A stretch of DNA of 64,000 nt from Gluconacetobacter asukensis (GTDB lineage Bacteria > Pseudomonadota > Alphaproteobacteria > Acetobacterales > Acetobacteraceae), in NCBI RefSeq assembly GCF_014174375.1, contig NZ_JABEQE010000010.1, positions 62,001 through 126,000 on the forward strand, in the 5' to 3' direction. The position numbers were made by a program, and so were the translations under genes. Under the pieces are notes generated by a model, which was not told where the DNA came from, did no database searches, and saw only the letters and a program-made list of their open reading frames with translations. How positions within the stretch are numbered: the first letter of the stretch is position 1; each line of letters starts with the position of its first letter. Positions 16,019 to 24,647 of the stretch are shown here, one piece after another.

Positions 16019-17788
16019 TTATGCGCCGCGCTTGCGCGACGATGACGGGCCGGCCGCCGGACGACGCCGGGGGGCGCCGGACGGGGGGGCGCCACGGGGG
16101 CCACGTCCACGCGGCGCGCCGCCGGGGCCGCGATCGCCGCCTCGGCCACCGCCGCCGCCGGCCGGAGCCTGTGCCGGGCTGATCTGGACCTCGTCGGAAT
16201 CGGTGGCGGCGACGCAGGCGCTGAAGCGCTCGGCCGAGGCCGTGGCGATTTCGAACAGCGTATGGTCGCCGGCGATGCGGATCGAGCCGATCTCGTTCTT
16301 GCGCACGCCGCCCAGGCGGCAGATCAGCGGCACCAGCCATTTCGGATCGGCCTTGTCCTGCCGTCCGACACTCATGGAGAACCACACGCCGTCGCCGCGC
16401 GGACCCTGTTCGTCGCGGGCCGGGCGCTCGCGGCGGGTGGCGGGTTCGCCGTCACGTGCCGGGCGGGGGGCATCGACGCGCAGGGGGCGGATATCCTCCG
16501 GGTCCGGCAGGCGGGCGCGGTACATCTGCAGCAGGGCGGTTGCCAGCTGTTCGGGGGTGCGGTCGGCGGCCAGGCGGGCGACCTGCTCCTCGTCGCCTGG
16601 GGCGGCGGTTTCGGTCAGGCTCTGGTCGGTCAGCAGCCGTTCAAAATCCTGGGCGCGGATGGCGTCGGCGGTGGGGACGGCGGTCCATTCCGCCGTGACC
16701 TTGGCCATGGCCAGCAGCCGCTCGGCGCGACGGCGCATCGAGACCGGCACGACGAGGGCGCACACGCCCTTGCGCCCGGCGCGGCCGGTGCGGCCCGAAC
16801 GGTGCAGTAGGGTGGCGCTGTCGGTGGGCAGGCTGGCATGCACCACCAGGGCGAGCGCCGGAATGTCGATGCCGCGCGCCGCAACGTCGGTCGCGACGCA
16901 GACGCTGGCCTGGCCGGTGCGCAGGCTGTCGATGGCGCGGGTGCGCTCGTTCTGGCCCAGTTCGCCCGACAGCGCGACCGAGGCGAAGCCGCGTTCCAGC
17001 AGCGCGCCCTGCATGTGGCGCACCAGTTCGCGGGTGGCGCAGAACACCATCGAGGTGGGGCTGTCGGTATAGCGCAGGATGTTGACCACCGCCGGGATGA
17101 TCTCGCGCGGGTCGGTCAGCACGGCGCGGTAGGTGATGTCGGCATGCTGGCGGGCGCCGGACAGCGTATCGATGCGCAGCGCGTCGCGCTGGTAGCGCCG
17201 CGCCAGCGAGGCGATTTCCTTGGCGATGGTGGCCGAGAACAGCAGCGTGCGGCGCGTGGCCGGCATCGCGTCCAGCAACTGCTCCAGTTCCTCGCGGAAG
17301 CCGAGGTCCAGCATCTCGTCGGCTTCGTCCAGCACCACGACGCGCAGCTCGGACAGGACCAGCCGGCCGCGGCGCTGGTGATCGCAGAGCCGCCCGGGGG
17401 TGCCGACGACGATATGGGCGCCGAGTTCCAGTGCCCGTGCCTCGCGCCGCGCGTCCATGCCGCCGATGCAGGAGACGATGCGCCCGCCCGCCGGCGCGTA
17501 CAGCCATGTCAGTTCACGCTGGACCTGCATGGCCAGCTCGCGTGTGGGGGCGACGATGACGGCCAAGGGCGCGCCGGCAGCCCCGAACCGTTCGGCCCCG
17601 CCCAGCAGGGTGTCGGCCATGGCCAGCCCGAACGCCACCGTCTTGCCCGATCCGGTCTGGGCCGACACCAGCAGATCCTTGCCGTCCGCCGCGACATCCA
17701 GCACGGCCTGCTGGACCGGTGTGGGCTCGTCATAGCCGCGCGCGTCGAGCGCGCGCCGAAGGGCGGGGTGGGTTTCGGGAAAAGGCAT
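16019..17788 (-). CDS. DEAD-box ATP-dependent RNA helicase with DbpA-like RNA-binding domain
   Basis: This is a cytoplasmic RNA helicase of about 589 residues for RNA or ribosome remodelling. Motifs in order: Q motif DEPTPVQQAVLDVAADGKD, I AQTGSGKT, Ia PTRELAMQ, II VLDEADEMLD, III SAT, IV MVFCATRELVRHM, and V/VI VATDVAARGIDIPAL and HRSGRTGRAGR. After residue ~470 is a DbpA/CsdA-type RNA-binding domain (WLVPLICRLGGVRKNEIGSI). The C-terminal tail is a Gly/Arg/Pro-rich disordered region, another RNA-binding feature. I chose the ATG at 17788 (MPFPETHPAL); the frame remains open to 17818, and in-frame alternatives lie at 17800 and 17818. A perfect 18-base palindrome lies directly upstream. Confidence 0.92.
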   Translation of the reverse strand: MPFPETHPALRRALDARGYDEPTPVQQAVLDVAADGKDLLVSAQTGSGKTVAFGLAMADTLLGGAERFGAAGAPLAVIVAPTRELAMQVQRELTWLYAPAGGRIVSCIGGMDARREARALELGAHIVVGTPGRLCDHQRRGRLVLSELRVVVLDEADEMLDLGFREELEQLLDAMPATRRTLLFSATIAKEIASLARRYQRDALRIDTLSGARQHADITYRAVLTDPREIIPAVVNILRYTDSPTSMVFCATRELVRHMQGALLERGFASVALSGELGQNERTRAIDSLRTGQASVCVATDVAARGIDIPALALVVHASLPTDSATLLHRSGRTGRAGRKGVCALVVPVSMRRRAERLLAMAKVTAEWTAVPTADAIRAQDFERLLTDQSLTETAAPGDEEQVARLAADRTPEQLATALLQMYRARLPDPEDIRPLRVDAPRPARDGEPATRRERPARDEQGPRGDGVWFSMSVGRQDKADPKWLVPLICRLGGVRKNEIGSIRIAGDHTLFEIATASAERFSACVAATDSDEVQISPAQAPAGGGGGRGGDRGPGGAPRGRGPRGAPPSGAPRRRPAAGPSSSRKRGA

Positions 17789-17813
17789 GGGGCGGATCAT
17801 CCGGACAGAAGAA

Positions 17814-17831
17814 GCCACGTCGCGACGTGGC
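17814..17831. promoter_or_regulatory. Perfect 18-bp palindrome upstream of the helicase gene
   Basis: GCCACGTCGCGACGTGGC is its own reverse complement. It lies 26 bases before the chosen start of the DEAD-box helicase, in the position of a promoter operator or 5' leader. An even-symmetry 18-mer suits a dimeric repressor; as RNA it would leave only a tight loop. The binding factor is unknown. Confidence 0.45.
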
Positions 17832-17959
17832 GCGAGACAGGCAAGGGCACAATGGCGGGATCGCGCTCCATAAAGAATCGCAGCCGAAAATACCAGAGCG
17901 AAAGCGCCGTCGCGTCGTAGGGGTCTGCCCTACGCCCCGCAGGGGGCGACCCTGTGGAA

Positions 17960-18946
17960 TCAGGGAACCAGGACGGCCGCGCCCTCGAACCGTCCGGCGC
18001 GCAGATCATCCAGCGCGCGATTGGCATCGTGCAGGGGGTAGCGCGTCGTGCTGGTGCGGATGCCGATTTTCGGTGCAAGAGACAGGAAATCGATCCCGTC
18101 CTGTCGCGTCAGGTTGGCGACCGAGACCAGTTGCCGCTCCTCCCATAACAGATCGTAGGAAAAGGCCGGGATCTCGCTCATATGGATGCCGGCGCAGACC
18201 ACGCGCCCGCCCTTGCGCACCGCGCGCAGGGCGGCGGGCACCAGCGCGCCCACCGGTGCGAAGATGATGGCGGCATCCAGCGGTTCGGGCGGGAGTTCGT
18301 CCGATCCGCCGGCCCAGACCGCGCCGAGGCCGCGCGCGAAATCCTGTGTTGCGTGGTCGCCCGGGCGGGTGAAGCCGTACACCTTGCGGCCCTGCCAGAT
18401 CGCGACCTGCGCAATGATATGGGCGGCGGCGCCGAAGCCGTACAGGCCCACCGTCCTTGCGTCCTCGCCCGCCATCACCAGCGATCGCCAGCCGATCAGA
18501 CCCGCGCACAGCAGGGGGGCCAGTTCGACATCGTCACCGTCCTCGCCCAATGGAAAGGCGTATTGCGCATCGGCGATGGCGGCGGTGGCATAGCCGCCAT
18601 CGCGGGTGTAGCCGGTGAAGAGCGGGTGGTCGCAGAGATTTTCGTGGCCGGTGTGGCAGTAGCGGCAGACGCCGCAGGTATGGCCAAGCCAGGGAATGCC
18701 CACCCGCTGCCCCAGTTGCAGGCCCTGCACCCCTTCGCCCAGCGCGTCGATCCGTCCCACGATCTCGTGCCCCGGTATGACCGGGTGGCCGGGAAAGGGC
18801 AGGTCGCCATCCACCACATGCAGGTCGGTACGGCAGACGCCGCAGGCGCAGACCCGCACCCGGATCTGGCCGGGACCGGGCTGGCGGTCGGGCAGTTCGA
18901 CCCATTGCAGTGGGGTGTGCGGGGCATCCAGTCTCATCGCATGCAT
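17960..18946 (-). CDS. Zinc-dependent alcohol dehydrogenase
   Basis: This is a 328-residue cytoplasmic medium-chain zinc alcohol dehydrogenase of the AdhP/AdhA type. The catalytic zinc site has Cys in VCACGVCRTDLH and the GHE of VIPGHEIVGR. The structural zinc lobe has the four cysteines of CGVCRYCHTGHENLC. The NAD(P) fold is marked by GLYGFGAAAHI. Late in the protein LVSVANLTRQDGIDFL matches the class. Such enzymes oxidise or reduce short alcohols and aldehydes; in an acetic acid bacterium this could reduce acetaldehyde or oxidise ethanol in the cytoplasm. The substrate is inferred. Confidence 0.9.
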   Translation of the reverse strand: MHAMRLDAPHTPLQWVELPDRQPGPGQIRVRVCACGVCRTDLHVVDGDLPFPGHPVIPGHEIVGRIDALGEGVQGLQLGQRVGIPWLGHTCGVCRYCHTGHENLCDHPLFTGYTRDGGYATAAIADAQYAFPLGEDGDDVELAPLLCAGLIGWRSLVMAGEDARTVGLYGFGAAAHIIAQVAIWQGRKVYGFTRPGDHATQDFARGLGAVWAGGSDELPPEPLDAAIIFAPVGALVPAALRAVRKGGRVVCAGIHMSEIPAFSYDLLWEERQLVSVANLTRQDGIDFLSLAPKIGIRTSTTRYPLHDANRALDDLRAGRFEGAAVLVP

Positions 18947-19493
18947 GGTCGGGTCTCCGGCGCGTGGGTCGGGATTGCCCGCTTATTCCATCATGTCGGC
19001 GTGGCCCTGCGCTATGATCTGGATCAGCGCGCCCAGGCGATGACCCGATCGTGATTCCAGAGGGGTGCGCGTGGGGTCTGGCCAGGGTGATGGGGAGAGA
19101 GGGCGGTCGAAGACGGTGCGGTCGGGCTGGTTGCCCGCGCGGTCGCGGCGGGGGGACGGGCGGCCGGTCCGATCATGGGCCAGCAGGGCGGAGATCAGGG
19201 TGGAACCGGTCGAGAGGTGGCGCTGCATCCGGGACTCCATCGGGCAAGGTGTAGCGTCCATAATATTCAAATGATAATCATTCTCAAGTGGAATGTCGCG
19301 ATCGTCATAACAGAGTTGCGAGGACTGCTAGGCAGCCCCTGTGCGGGCCGGTATGACATTGGGCCCGGATTTCGCGGCTGGCGCATCGCGCGGCCAGGAC
19401 AGGGCGCGGACAGGCCGGGGACCGTCAGGTTCCTCCGGCCCCCACGAAATGTTTCGCCCCCCGTAGGCAAGCAGAACCAAGAGGAAAAGCCGT
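18947..19493. other. 547-base intergenic stretch without a convincing gene
   Basis: No well-supported gene is seen between the divergent alcohol dehydrogenase and icd. A minus-strand frame (18983-19261) begins just below a Fur-box-like sequence, but it has no ribosome site and an Arg/Pro/Ser-rich, low-complexity translation. I treat it as doubtful. The last 200 bases are AT-mixed and presumably hold the icd promoter; AGAGGAAAAGC at 19480-19490 serves as its ribosome site. Confidence 0.5.
19267..19285. promoter_or_regulatory. Fur-box-like operator
   Basis: The 19 bases match the Fur consensus GATAATGATAATCATTATC at 15 positions, with an uninterrupted 13-base core AATGATAATCATT. It lies 209 bases before icd on the plus strand and 6 bases before a doubtful minus-strand frame, so its target is not clear. 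A Fur or Irr-type iron regulator is the expected binder. Confidence 0.55.
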
Positions 19494-20714
19494 ATGGCCA
19501 AGATCAAGGTGAAGGAACCGGTCGTCGAACTCGACGGCGATGAGATGACGCGGATCATCTGGAGCTTCATCAAGGAGAAGCTGATTCTCCCGTATCTCGA
19601 TATCGATCTGAAATATTACGATCTGGGAATCGAGCACCGCGACGCCACCGACGACCAGGTGACCGTCGAGGCCGCCGAGGCGATCAAGAAATACCGGGTC
19701 GGCGTCAAGTGCGCGACGATCACCCCCGATGAGGCCCGCGTGGCCGAGTTCGGGCTGAAGAAGATGTGGCGTTCGCCCAACGGCACGATCCGCAACATCC
19801 TCGACGGCACGATCTTCCGCGAGCCGATCATCTGCTCCAACGTGCCGCGCCTGGTGCCGCACTGGACGCAGCCGATCGTCATCGGCCGCCATGCCTATGG
19901 CGACATCTATCGCGCCGCCGAGACCAAGATCCCCGGCCCCGGCAAGGTGACCCTGACCTACACGCCGGCCGACGGCAGCGCGCCGGTCACGCTGGACGTG
20001 CATGATTTCAAGGGCCCCGGCGTCGCGCTGGGCATGCACAATACCCGCGCCTCGATCGAGGGCTTTGCCCGGGCGTCGCTGACCTATGGCCGCGACCGCA
20101 AGCTGCCGGTCTACCTGTCGACCAAGAACACGATCCTGAAGGCCTATGACGGCATGTTCAAGGACGTGTTCCAGGAGATCTACGACGCCGAGTTCAAGGC
20201 CGATTTCGAGAAGCTGGGCCTGACCTACGAGCATCGCCTGATCGACGACATGGTGGCCTCGGCCCTGAAATGGAGCGGCGGCTATGTCTGGGCGTGCAAG
20301 AACTATGACGGTGACGTCGAGAGCGACATCGTGGCGCAGGGCTTCGGCAGCCTGGGGCTGATGACCTCGGTTCTGCTGAACCCGACCGGCGACGTGGTGG
20401 AATCCGAGGCCGCGCATGGCACGGTGACGCGCCATTATCGCGAGCACCAGAAGGGCCGGCCGACCAGCACGAACCCGATCGCCTCGATCTTCGCCTGGAC
20501 GCGCGGCCTGGCCTATCGCGGCCGGTTCGACAACACGCCCGACGTGACCCATTTCGCGGAGACGCTGGAACGCGTCTGCGTCGAGACGGTCGAAGCGGGG
20601 CAGATGACCAAGGATCTGGCCCTGCTGATCGGGCCGGAGGCCAAGTGGCTGACGACCCAGGACTTCCTGGCGGCGCTGGACACCAACCTGCGCAAGGCGA
20701 TTGCGGCCGGTTGA
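19494..20714 (+). CDS. icd: NADP-dependent isocitrate dehydrogenase (homodimeric, eukaryote-like type)
   Basis: This 406-residue TCA-cycle enzyme oxidatively decarboxylates isocitrate to 2-oxoglutarate with NADP+. The length and the opening [17 protein letters not shown] place it in the eukaryote-like subfamily II rather than the E. coli type. Landmarks are the substrate loop [20 protein letters not shown], the Arg-rich [11 protein letters not shown], the metal-binding aspartates in [14 protein letters not shown] and [10 protein letters not shown], and the NADP-binding [20 protein letters not shown] (with R-H-Y typical of NADP use). A strong terminator follows. The start at 19494 has AGAGGAAAAG upstream. 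Confidence 0.97.
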   Translation: MAKIKVKEPVVELDGDEMTRIIWSFIKEKLILPYLDIDLKYYDLGIEHRDATDDQVTVEAAEAIKKYRVGVKCATITPDEARVAEFGLKKMWRSPNGTIRNILDGTIFREPIICSNVPRLVPHWTQPIVIGRHAYGDIYRAAETKIPGPGKVTLTYTPADGSAPVTLDVHDFKGPGVALGMHNTRASIEGFARASLTYGRDRKLPVYLSTKNTILKAYDGMFKDVFQEIYDAEFKADFEKLGLTYEHRLIDDMVASALKWSGGYVWACKNYDGDVESDIVAQGFGSLGLMTSVLLNPTGDVVESEAAHGTVTRHYREHQKGRPTSTNPIASIFAWTRGLAYRGRFDNTPDVTHFAETLERVCVETVEAGQMTKDLALLIGPEAKWLTTQDFLAALDTNLRKAIAAG

Positions 20715-20722
20715 TGTACGAG

Positions 20723-20756
20723 GCGGCCGGGCTTTCGGGCCCGGCCGCTTTCTTAT
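20723..20756 (+). terminator. Rho-independent terminator of icd
   Basis: GCGGCCGGGC and GCCCGGCCGC form a perfect ten-base-pair stem around a six-base loop, followed by TTTCTT. It stands nine bases after the icd stop and reaches the stop codon of the convergent isomerase gene. Confidence 0.8.
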
Positions 20757-22021
20757 TGATCGAGTATGGCGACTGCTGTCGCGAAGCTCGGCGCCAGGGG
20801 CAGGAGCGGCGTCAGCGTTGCCTGCCAGGCATGGTAGAGATCGGCCTTGCCTGCATAGACCACGGCCGAAGGGCGATTGTTCCGGTCCAGTTCCTGGAGC
20901 CAGCCGCCCTGTCTGCGGTCGATCATGTGCAGGTCGATATAATCCCAGATCGTGCGGTACCAGCGTTCGTACGCGGCGTGGCCCGTGCGCTTGAGCAGCG
21001 CGGCGGCGGCGGTCAGCGCCTCGGCCTGGCACCAGTGGGGGCGGTTATGCACGACCGGTTCCAGTTCCCAGTCGACGGTATAGAGCAGGCCGGGCGCGCC
21101 GTCGCGCGCCCATCCGGCCCTGGTGCCGCAATCGAACAGGCCGATGGCATCGTCCAGCAGCCATGAGGGCGCGGTGCCGTCCTCGCGCAGCAGGGCGGCT
21201 TCCAGTTTGAGCATCAGGTGCGACCATTCGACGAAATGCCCCGGTGTCATGCCGTAGGGGCGCAGATCGTCGGTCGGCTTATCCTTGTGGAAATCCTTCA
21301 GGATCGTCCAGTCGAGATCGAAATGCTCCGGGACGGCATAGGCGGCATTGCGGGCGAAGGTATGGATGAAGCGCTCGGCGATCCTGAGGGCCCGGTGGCG
21401 CCAGAGCGGATTGCCGGTGACGTCGGCGACCGCCATGCAGGCTTCCACGGAGTGCATGTTCGCATTGGCGCCGCGATAGGCTTCCTCATCCGTCCAGTCC
21501 GCCGCGAAGCTCTCGCGGAAGACGCCTTCCTCCTCGCTCCAGAAATGCCGGTCCCATACGGCGAGCGCGTCGTCCAGTAGGCCGTCCGCGCCCGGGATGC
21601 GTTGCACGACGGCCGAGGAGGCGGCGAGGGATACGAAGGCATGCAGATAGGCCTGCTTGCGGCCGTTCCCCGGCCTTTTCCCATCCTGTTCGGCGCCTGC
21701 GAACCAGCCGCCATGGGCCTGATCGCGCAACGGGCCCAGCAGGCTGGCGACACCATGGGCCGCCAGGGGAGCGCATCCGGGAAGGCCGCGTCCGGCGGCG
21801 ACCGCATAAACATGCGTCATCCGCGCGGTCAGGATCGTGTCGGCCTGTTCGCCCGAGATCAGCCTTCCGTCATTGCCCAGGGGGGCGAACCCTTCATCGA
21901 CCCGCGAGGGTTTCGAGAAATCCAGCAGGCGCTGGCCCTGAAGATCGAGCCAGCGACGATGCGTGGATGCGCGCAGCCAGCTTGATGCCGGCAGCATCAG
22001 CGAGGGGAGCGGCTCAGCCAT
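20753..22021 (-). CDS. AGE-family sugar isomerase/epimerase (YihS / mannose isomerase-like)
   Basis: This is a 422-residue protein with the (alpha/alpha)6-barrel fold of N-acylglucosamine 2-epimerases and aldose-ketose isomerases. Active-site histidines and neighbours appear in GANANMHSVEACMAV, PGHFVEWSHLML, and the C-terminal GKADLYHAWQATL, a pattern closer to YihS/mannose isomerase than to GlcNAc epimerase. The probable role is interconversion of mannose, fructose or glucose-type sugars in the cytoplasm. Its start overlaps the end of the upstream SDR gene by eight bases, implying an operon. The precise substrate is inferred. Confidence 0.85.
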   Translation of the reverse strand: MAEPLPSLMLPASSWLRASTHRRWLDLQGQRLLDFSKPSRVDEGFAPLGNDGRLISGEQADTILTARMTHVYAVAAGRGLPGCAPLAAHGVASLLGPLRDQAHGGWFAGAEQDGKRPGNGRKQAYLHAFVSLAASSAVVQRIPGADGLLDDALAVWDRHFWSEEEGVFRESFAADWTDEEAYRGANANMHSVEACMAVADVTGNPLWRHRALRIAERFIHTFARNAAYAVPEHFDLDWTILKDFHKDKPTDDLRPYGMTPGHFVEWSHLMLKLEAALLREDGTAPSWLLDDAIGLFDCGTRAGWARDGAPGLLYTVDWELEPVVHNRPHWCQAEALTAAAALLKRTGHAAYERWYRTIWDYIDLHMIDRRQGGWLQELDRNNRPSAVVYAGKADLYHAWQATLTPLLPLAPSFATAVAILDQ

Positions 22022-22874
22022 TGATGATCATGCCGCCATTGACGTGGATGGTCTGGCCCGTGACGTAGGATGCGTCCTGCGATGCCAGATAGACATAGGC
22101 CGGCCCCAGTTCGCTCGGCTGGCCGATCCGGCCCAGCGGGGTATCCTTGCCCAGATCGGCCACCGCCTGTGGATCGACCGGTCCCCAGCTTGCGGGTTGC
22201 AGCGGCGTCCAGACCGGGCCGGGGGCGACGGCGTTGACCCGGATGTCCTTCTCGGCGAGCTGCAGGGCCAGGGCACGCGTGAAGCCCATTTCGGCCGCCT
22301 TGGTGGTGGAATAGGCGACCAGGGATCTGTTGCCGGCGAACGCATTGATCGACGACGTGTTGATGATGGCGCTGCCCTTGCCGAGATGGGGCAGGGCGGC
22401 GCGCACGATGTAGAAATAGCCGTTGATGTTCACGTCCATATGGCGCTGCCAGACGGCATCGGTGATAGCGGTCAGGTCTTCGCTGACATATTGGACGCCG
22501 GCATTGTTCACCACGATGTCCAGCCCGCCGAAGGTTTCGACCGTGCGGGCAACCGCGTCGTCGCAGACCGTGCTGTCGGACACGTCTCCTTCGATTGCCA
22601 GGCCCTTCACGCCTTCGGCTTCGACGAGGCGGATCGTTTCCTGTGCGTCCTCGTTTTCTTCCAGATACAGGATGGCGACATTGGCACCTTCGCGCGCGAA
22701 ATGCAGTGCCGCCGCGCGGCCGATGCCGCTGTCGCCGCCCGTGATCAGCGCCCGTCGGCCCTGCAACTTGCCGCTGCCGCGATAATCGGCGCGGATATGC
22801 TCCGCCTGCGGTTTCAGCAGGCGCTCGATGCCCGGCTGGTGGTCCTGGCTCTGGGGTGGAATGGTCTGGGACAT
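22014..22874 (-). CDS. SDR-family oxidoreductase (YghA-like)
   Basis: This is a 286-residue short-chain dehydrogenase with the extended N-terminal arm typical of the YghA/stress-SDR subgroup. The Rossmann motif is ALITGGDSGIGRAAALHFA, then DIVVNNAGVQ (NNAG), catalytic Ser in INTSSINAFAG, and YSTTKAAEMG (YxxxK). It ends DASYVTGQTIHVNGGM, as in classical SDRs. It is the first gene of a two-gene operon with the AGE-family isomerase. NAD(P)-dependent reduction of a carbonyl or sugar is likely; the substrate is unknown. Confidence 0.92.
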   Translation of the reverse strand: MSQTIPPQSQDHQPGIERLLKPQAEHIRADYRGSGKLQGRRALITGGDSGIGRAAALHFAREGANVAILYLEENEDAQETIRLVEAEGVKGLAIEGDVSDSTVCDDAVARTVETFGGLDIVVNNAGVQYVSEDLTAITDAVWQRHMDVNINGYFYIVRAALPHLGKGSAIINTSSINAFAGNRSLVAYSTTKAAEMGFTRALALQLAEKDIRVNAVAPGPVWTPLQPASWGPVDPQAVADLGKDTPLGRIGQPSELGPAYVYLASQDASYVTGQTIHVNGGMIING

Positions 22875-23277
22875 GAGGGTGCCTCCTGCGGAAAATCATG
22901 GACTGGCAGGTAACGGTCTCCCCTCTGGCAACCGCCGCCTCCCCCTGCAAACACGCTGGGGGCAGGAAGCGTTTCCTAAACTCTTGTTCAGATTGCTTGA
23001 TGGTTTCCTAATTCTGGAAAATTCGCGACTGGCAAGGGAAGAGCCGGAAAAATTTCTGATTGCGCAGCAGGTTCAGCCATTTTGAAAATGGCGATGGGGC
23101 ATCTCTGCGATCAGTGGTGCATTGCCGGCAGTGTCGAAGGGGACGAGGTCGCCAGGAGCGGCCTCCGGGCACCATTCAATCCCGCAAATCGTAAATGAAG
23201 ACATGGATTTGGCGGCGCCACGACGCGCCACCGTCTCCGCTGCCATACCGGGCTGGCGGGTGGCGAAAGAACGCCGC
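22875..23277. other. 403-base intergenic stretch marking the left border of the accessory region
   Basis: No gene is supported here. The first ~100 bases are the promoter side of the SDR operon. From 23046 the sequence contains a relic of an IS1595-type insertion sequence end. The rest to 23277 shows no recognisable feature. Confidence 0.5.
23046..23095 (-). mobile_element. Solo relic of an IS1595-type insertion sequence end
   Basis: TTTCTGATTGCGCAGCAGGT followed by TCAGCCATTTTGA closely resembles the left end of the larger element at 23613 (CCTGATTGCGCATTAATTTC then AGCCAATTTGAG). Read on the minus strand it still encodes a degraded tail of the transposase (FKMAEPAAQSE, compare SNWLKLMRNQEKL). 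Only the end is left, so it is a deletion scar of a second copy. Confidence 0.6.
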
Positions 23278-23445
23278 CTATTTTCCTTCCTCGATGTCCT
23301 TCATCGTCCGCTCGAACTCGGCATCGGCTTCTTTGGCATCGCGGCTGCCTTTGGGGCTTTCCTCGGTCACAGCCTGGTTGTCGACCCACAACCACAGACC
23401 AAACAGAACCGCAGAGATAAGCGCACCAATCCCGAACAAAAACAT
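23278..23445 (-). CDS. Small single-pass membrane protein, 55 residues
   Basis: The translation begins MFLFGIGALISAVLFGLWLW, one transmembrane segment, followed by a polar Glu/Lys/Asp-rich tail ending in FERTMKDIEEGK. AAAGGAG stands six bases before this ATG; a second ATG four bases nearer the ribosome site opens a different, unconvincing frame. It lies between two IS1595-type relics. No family is recognised, but the signal-anchor pattern and good ribosome site support a real gene. Confidence 0.55.
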   Translation of the reverse strand: MFLFGIGALISAVLFGLWLWVDNQAVTEESPKGSRDAKEADAEFERTMKDIEEGK

Positions 23446-23603
23446 GCATTTCTCCTTTGGTGATTGCCTCTTGAGGTAAAGGACGAGTCGAACCGGGCGA
23501 GGTCAAGGGAATTTGCGGTTGAGGGCGGCTTCAACGAAGATCCGTAAAAATTCTGATTTGATCGGTAGTTTTATACTATGAGCATACGAGGACCCTGAAC
23601 AGA

Positions 23604-24505
23604 TCAAAGTTTTTCCTGATTGCGCATTAATTTCAGCCAATTTGAGGAGGCGATAGGCATAGGAGGGGTTCTGACTGAGGTGTATCCGAGGCGAGGGATC
23701 ACGGCGGCGAGGTCGAAGCGGCGATTGAAGCGATAGACGAACTCGGCGAGATAGCGCGGCGCATGCTTGTCACGGATAGCGAGGTAGGTACCGGTCATGG
23801 CGTTCTTGATGTTGGCAAGAGCGGTCTTGACCCATTTGAAAGCAGGATTGCGGCCTGCCTTTGGTCCCGAACCGGTCAGGATGGAATGATGGACGCACTC
23901 TGCTTCGGTGACGGCGGCGAAACAGCGTAGACCGTCACTGACCACGCTGCTGGCGGGTCGAAACTGTTTTTGCCATCTTTGCGATCTCGGCGCTGCTGAA
24001 CCCGGCCACGCGACGGAGTTTCAGGCGGATCGGCTTGCCTTGCGGTGTGGTTTCGACAGCGGCCATGATCGGCGTCATCAGTTCGATCCGTCCCTTCAGT
24101 CGCTTGCCGGCCTCGCGCTCCATCATCACCTGCGCGAGTTTATGCTTGATCTTCCAGGCCGTGGTCTGCGTCACGCCGAGCCTGCGTCCCAGTTCGATAC
24201 TGGAAATGCCGCCTTTGCTCTGGGTCAGATGATACAGGGCACGAAACCATGTCCGTAGCGGCACCTTGGTCGCCGCGAAGATCGTTCCGGCGATCAGCGA
24301 CGTCTACTTCCGGCAGGCACTGCATTGATACTGCCCACGGCTCTGAATGACGCTGTGTTCACGCCCGCCACAGGCCGGACATTCAAAAACCAGATTGCCC
24401 GCGCCAGCTAAAGATCACCGCTCGGCACTTCTCTTCGCTTCCGTAGAGTTCATCAAATTGGGCTTCGCTTAGCCCTTTCTGAAACTGAACCTTGTTGCGA
24501 GCCAT
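23604..24505 (-). pseudogene. IS1595-family transposase, multiply disrupted
   Basis: The original start MARNKVQFQKGLSEAQFDEL is at 24505. A frameshift precedes FECPACGGREHSVIQSRGQY, the N-terminal zinc ribbon. A TAG then interrupts where CRK-Q would be expected. The helix-turn-helix part SSIELGRRLGVTQTTAWKIK is intact. At GRIELMTPIMAAVE an internal deletion has removed the segment that should carry the first catalytic acidic residues. A further shift separates AKMAKTV from the C-terminal VSDGLRCFAAVTEAE part. The protein cannot be active. The family assignment rests on motif memory. Confidence 0.8.
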
Positions 24506-24584
24506 CGATCAAGCCTCTCGAAAACAACAGATGTTCTCGTTTTGTACATAAATCTATGGCTGAACATAGTGCGTAATCAGGAAG
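23613..24584 (-). mobile_element. Degenerate IS1595-family (ISXO2-like) insertion sequence
   Basis: The left end CCTGATTGCGCATTAATTTC (23615 on) is mirrored at the right end, where the reverse complement of 24554-24581 reads CCTGATTACGCACTATGTTC and then AGCCATAG. These are imperfect terminal inverted repeats of about 25 bases. Between them lies a single inactivated transposase gene. The element forms the left edge of the AT-richer island. Confidence 0.7.
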
Positions 24585-24647
24585 GTTATTGAGCGACATG
24601 ATTGGCCATCCCCTTTTGGTACCAACATAGCCGCCCCCACCGGCTAT

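Noticed and set aside
17916-17934. CGTAGGG/CCCTACG hairpin between the helicase and alcohol dehydrogenase genes
   Set aside because: It lies upstream of the helicase and downstream of the dehydrogenase start region without a U-run or fixed spacing to either gene, so no role can be supported.
18983-19261. Minus-strand frame next to the Fur-like box
   Set aside because: No ribosome site, no recognisable domain and a low-complexity Arg/Pro/Ser-rich translation; not enough to call a gene.
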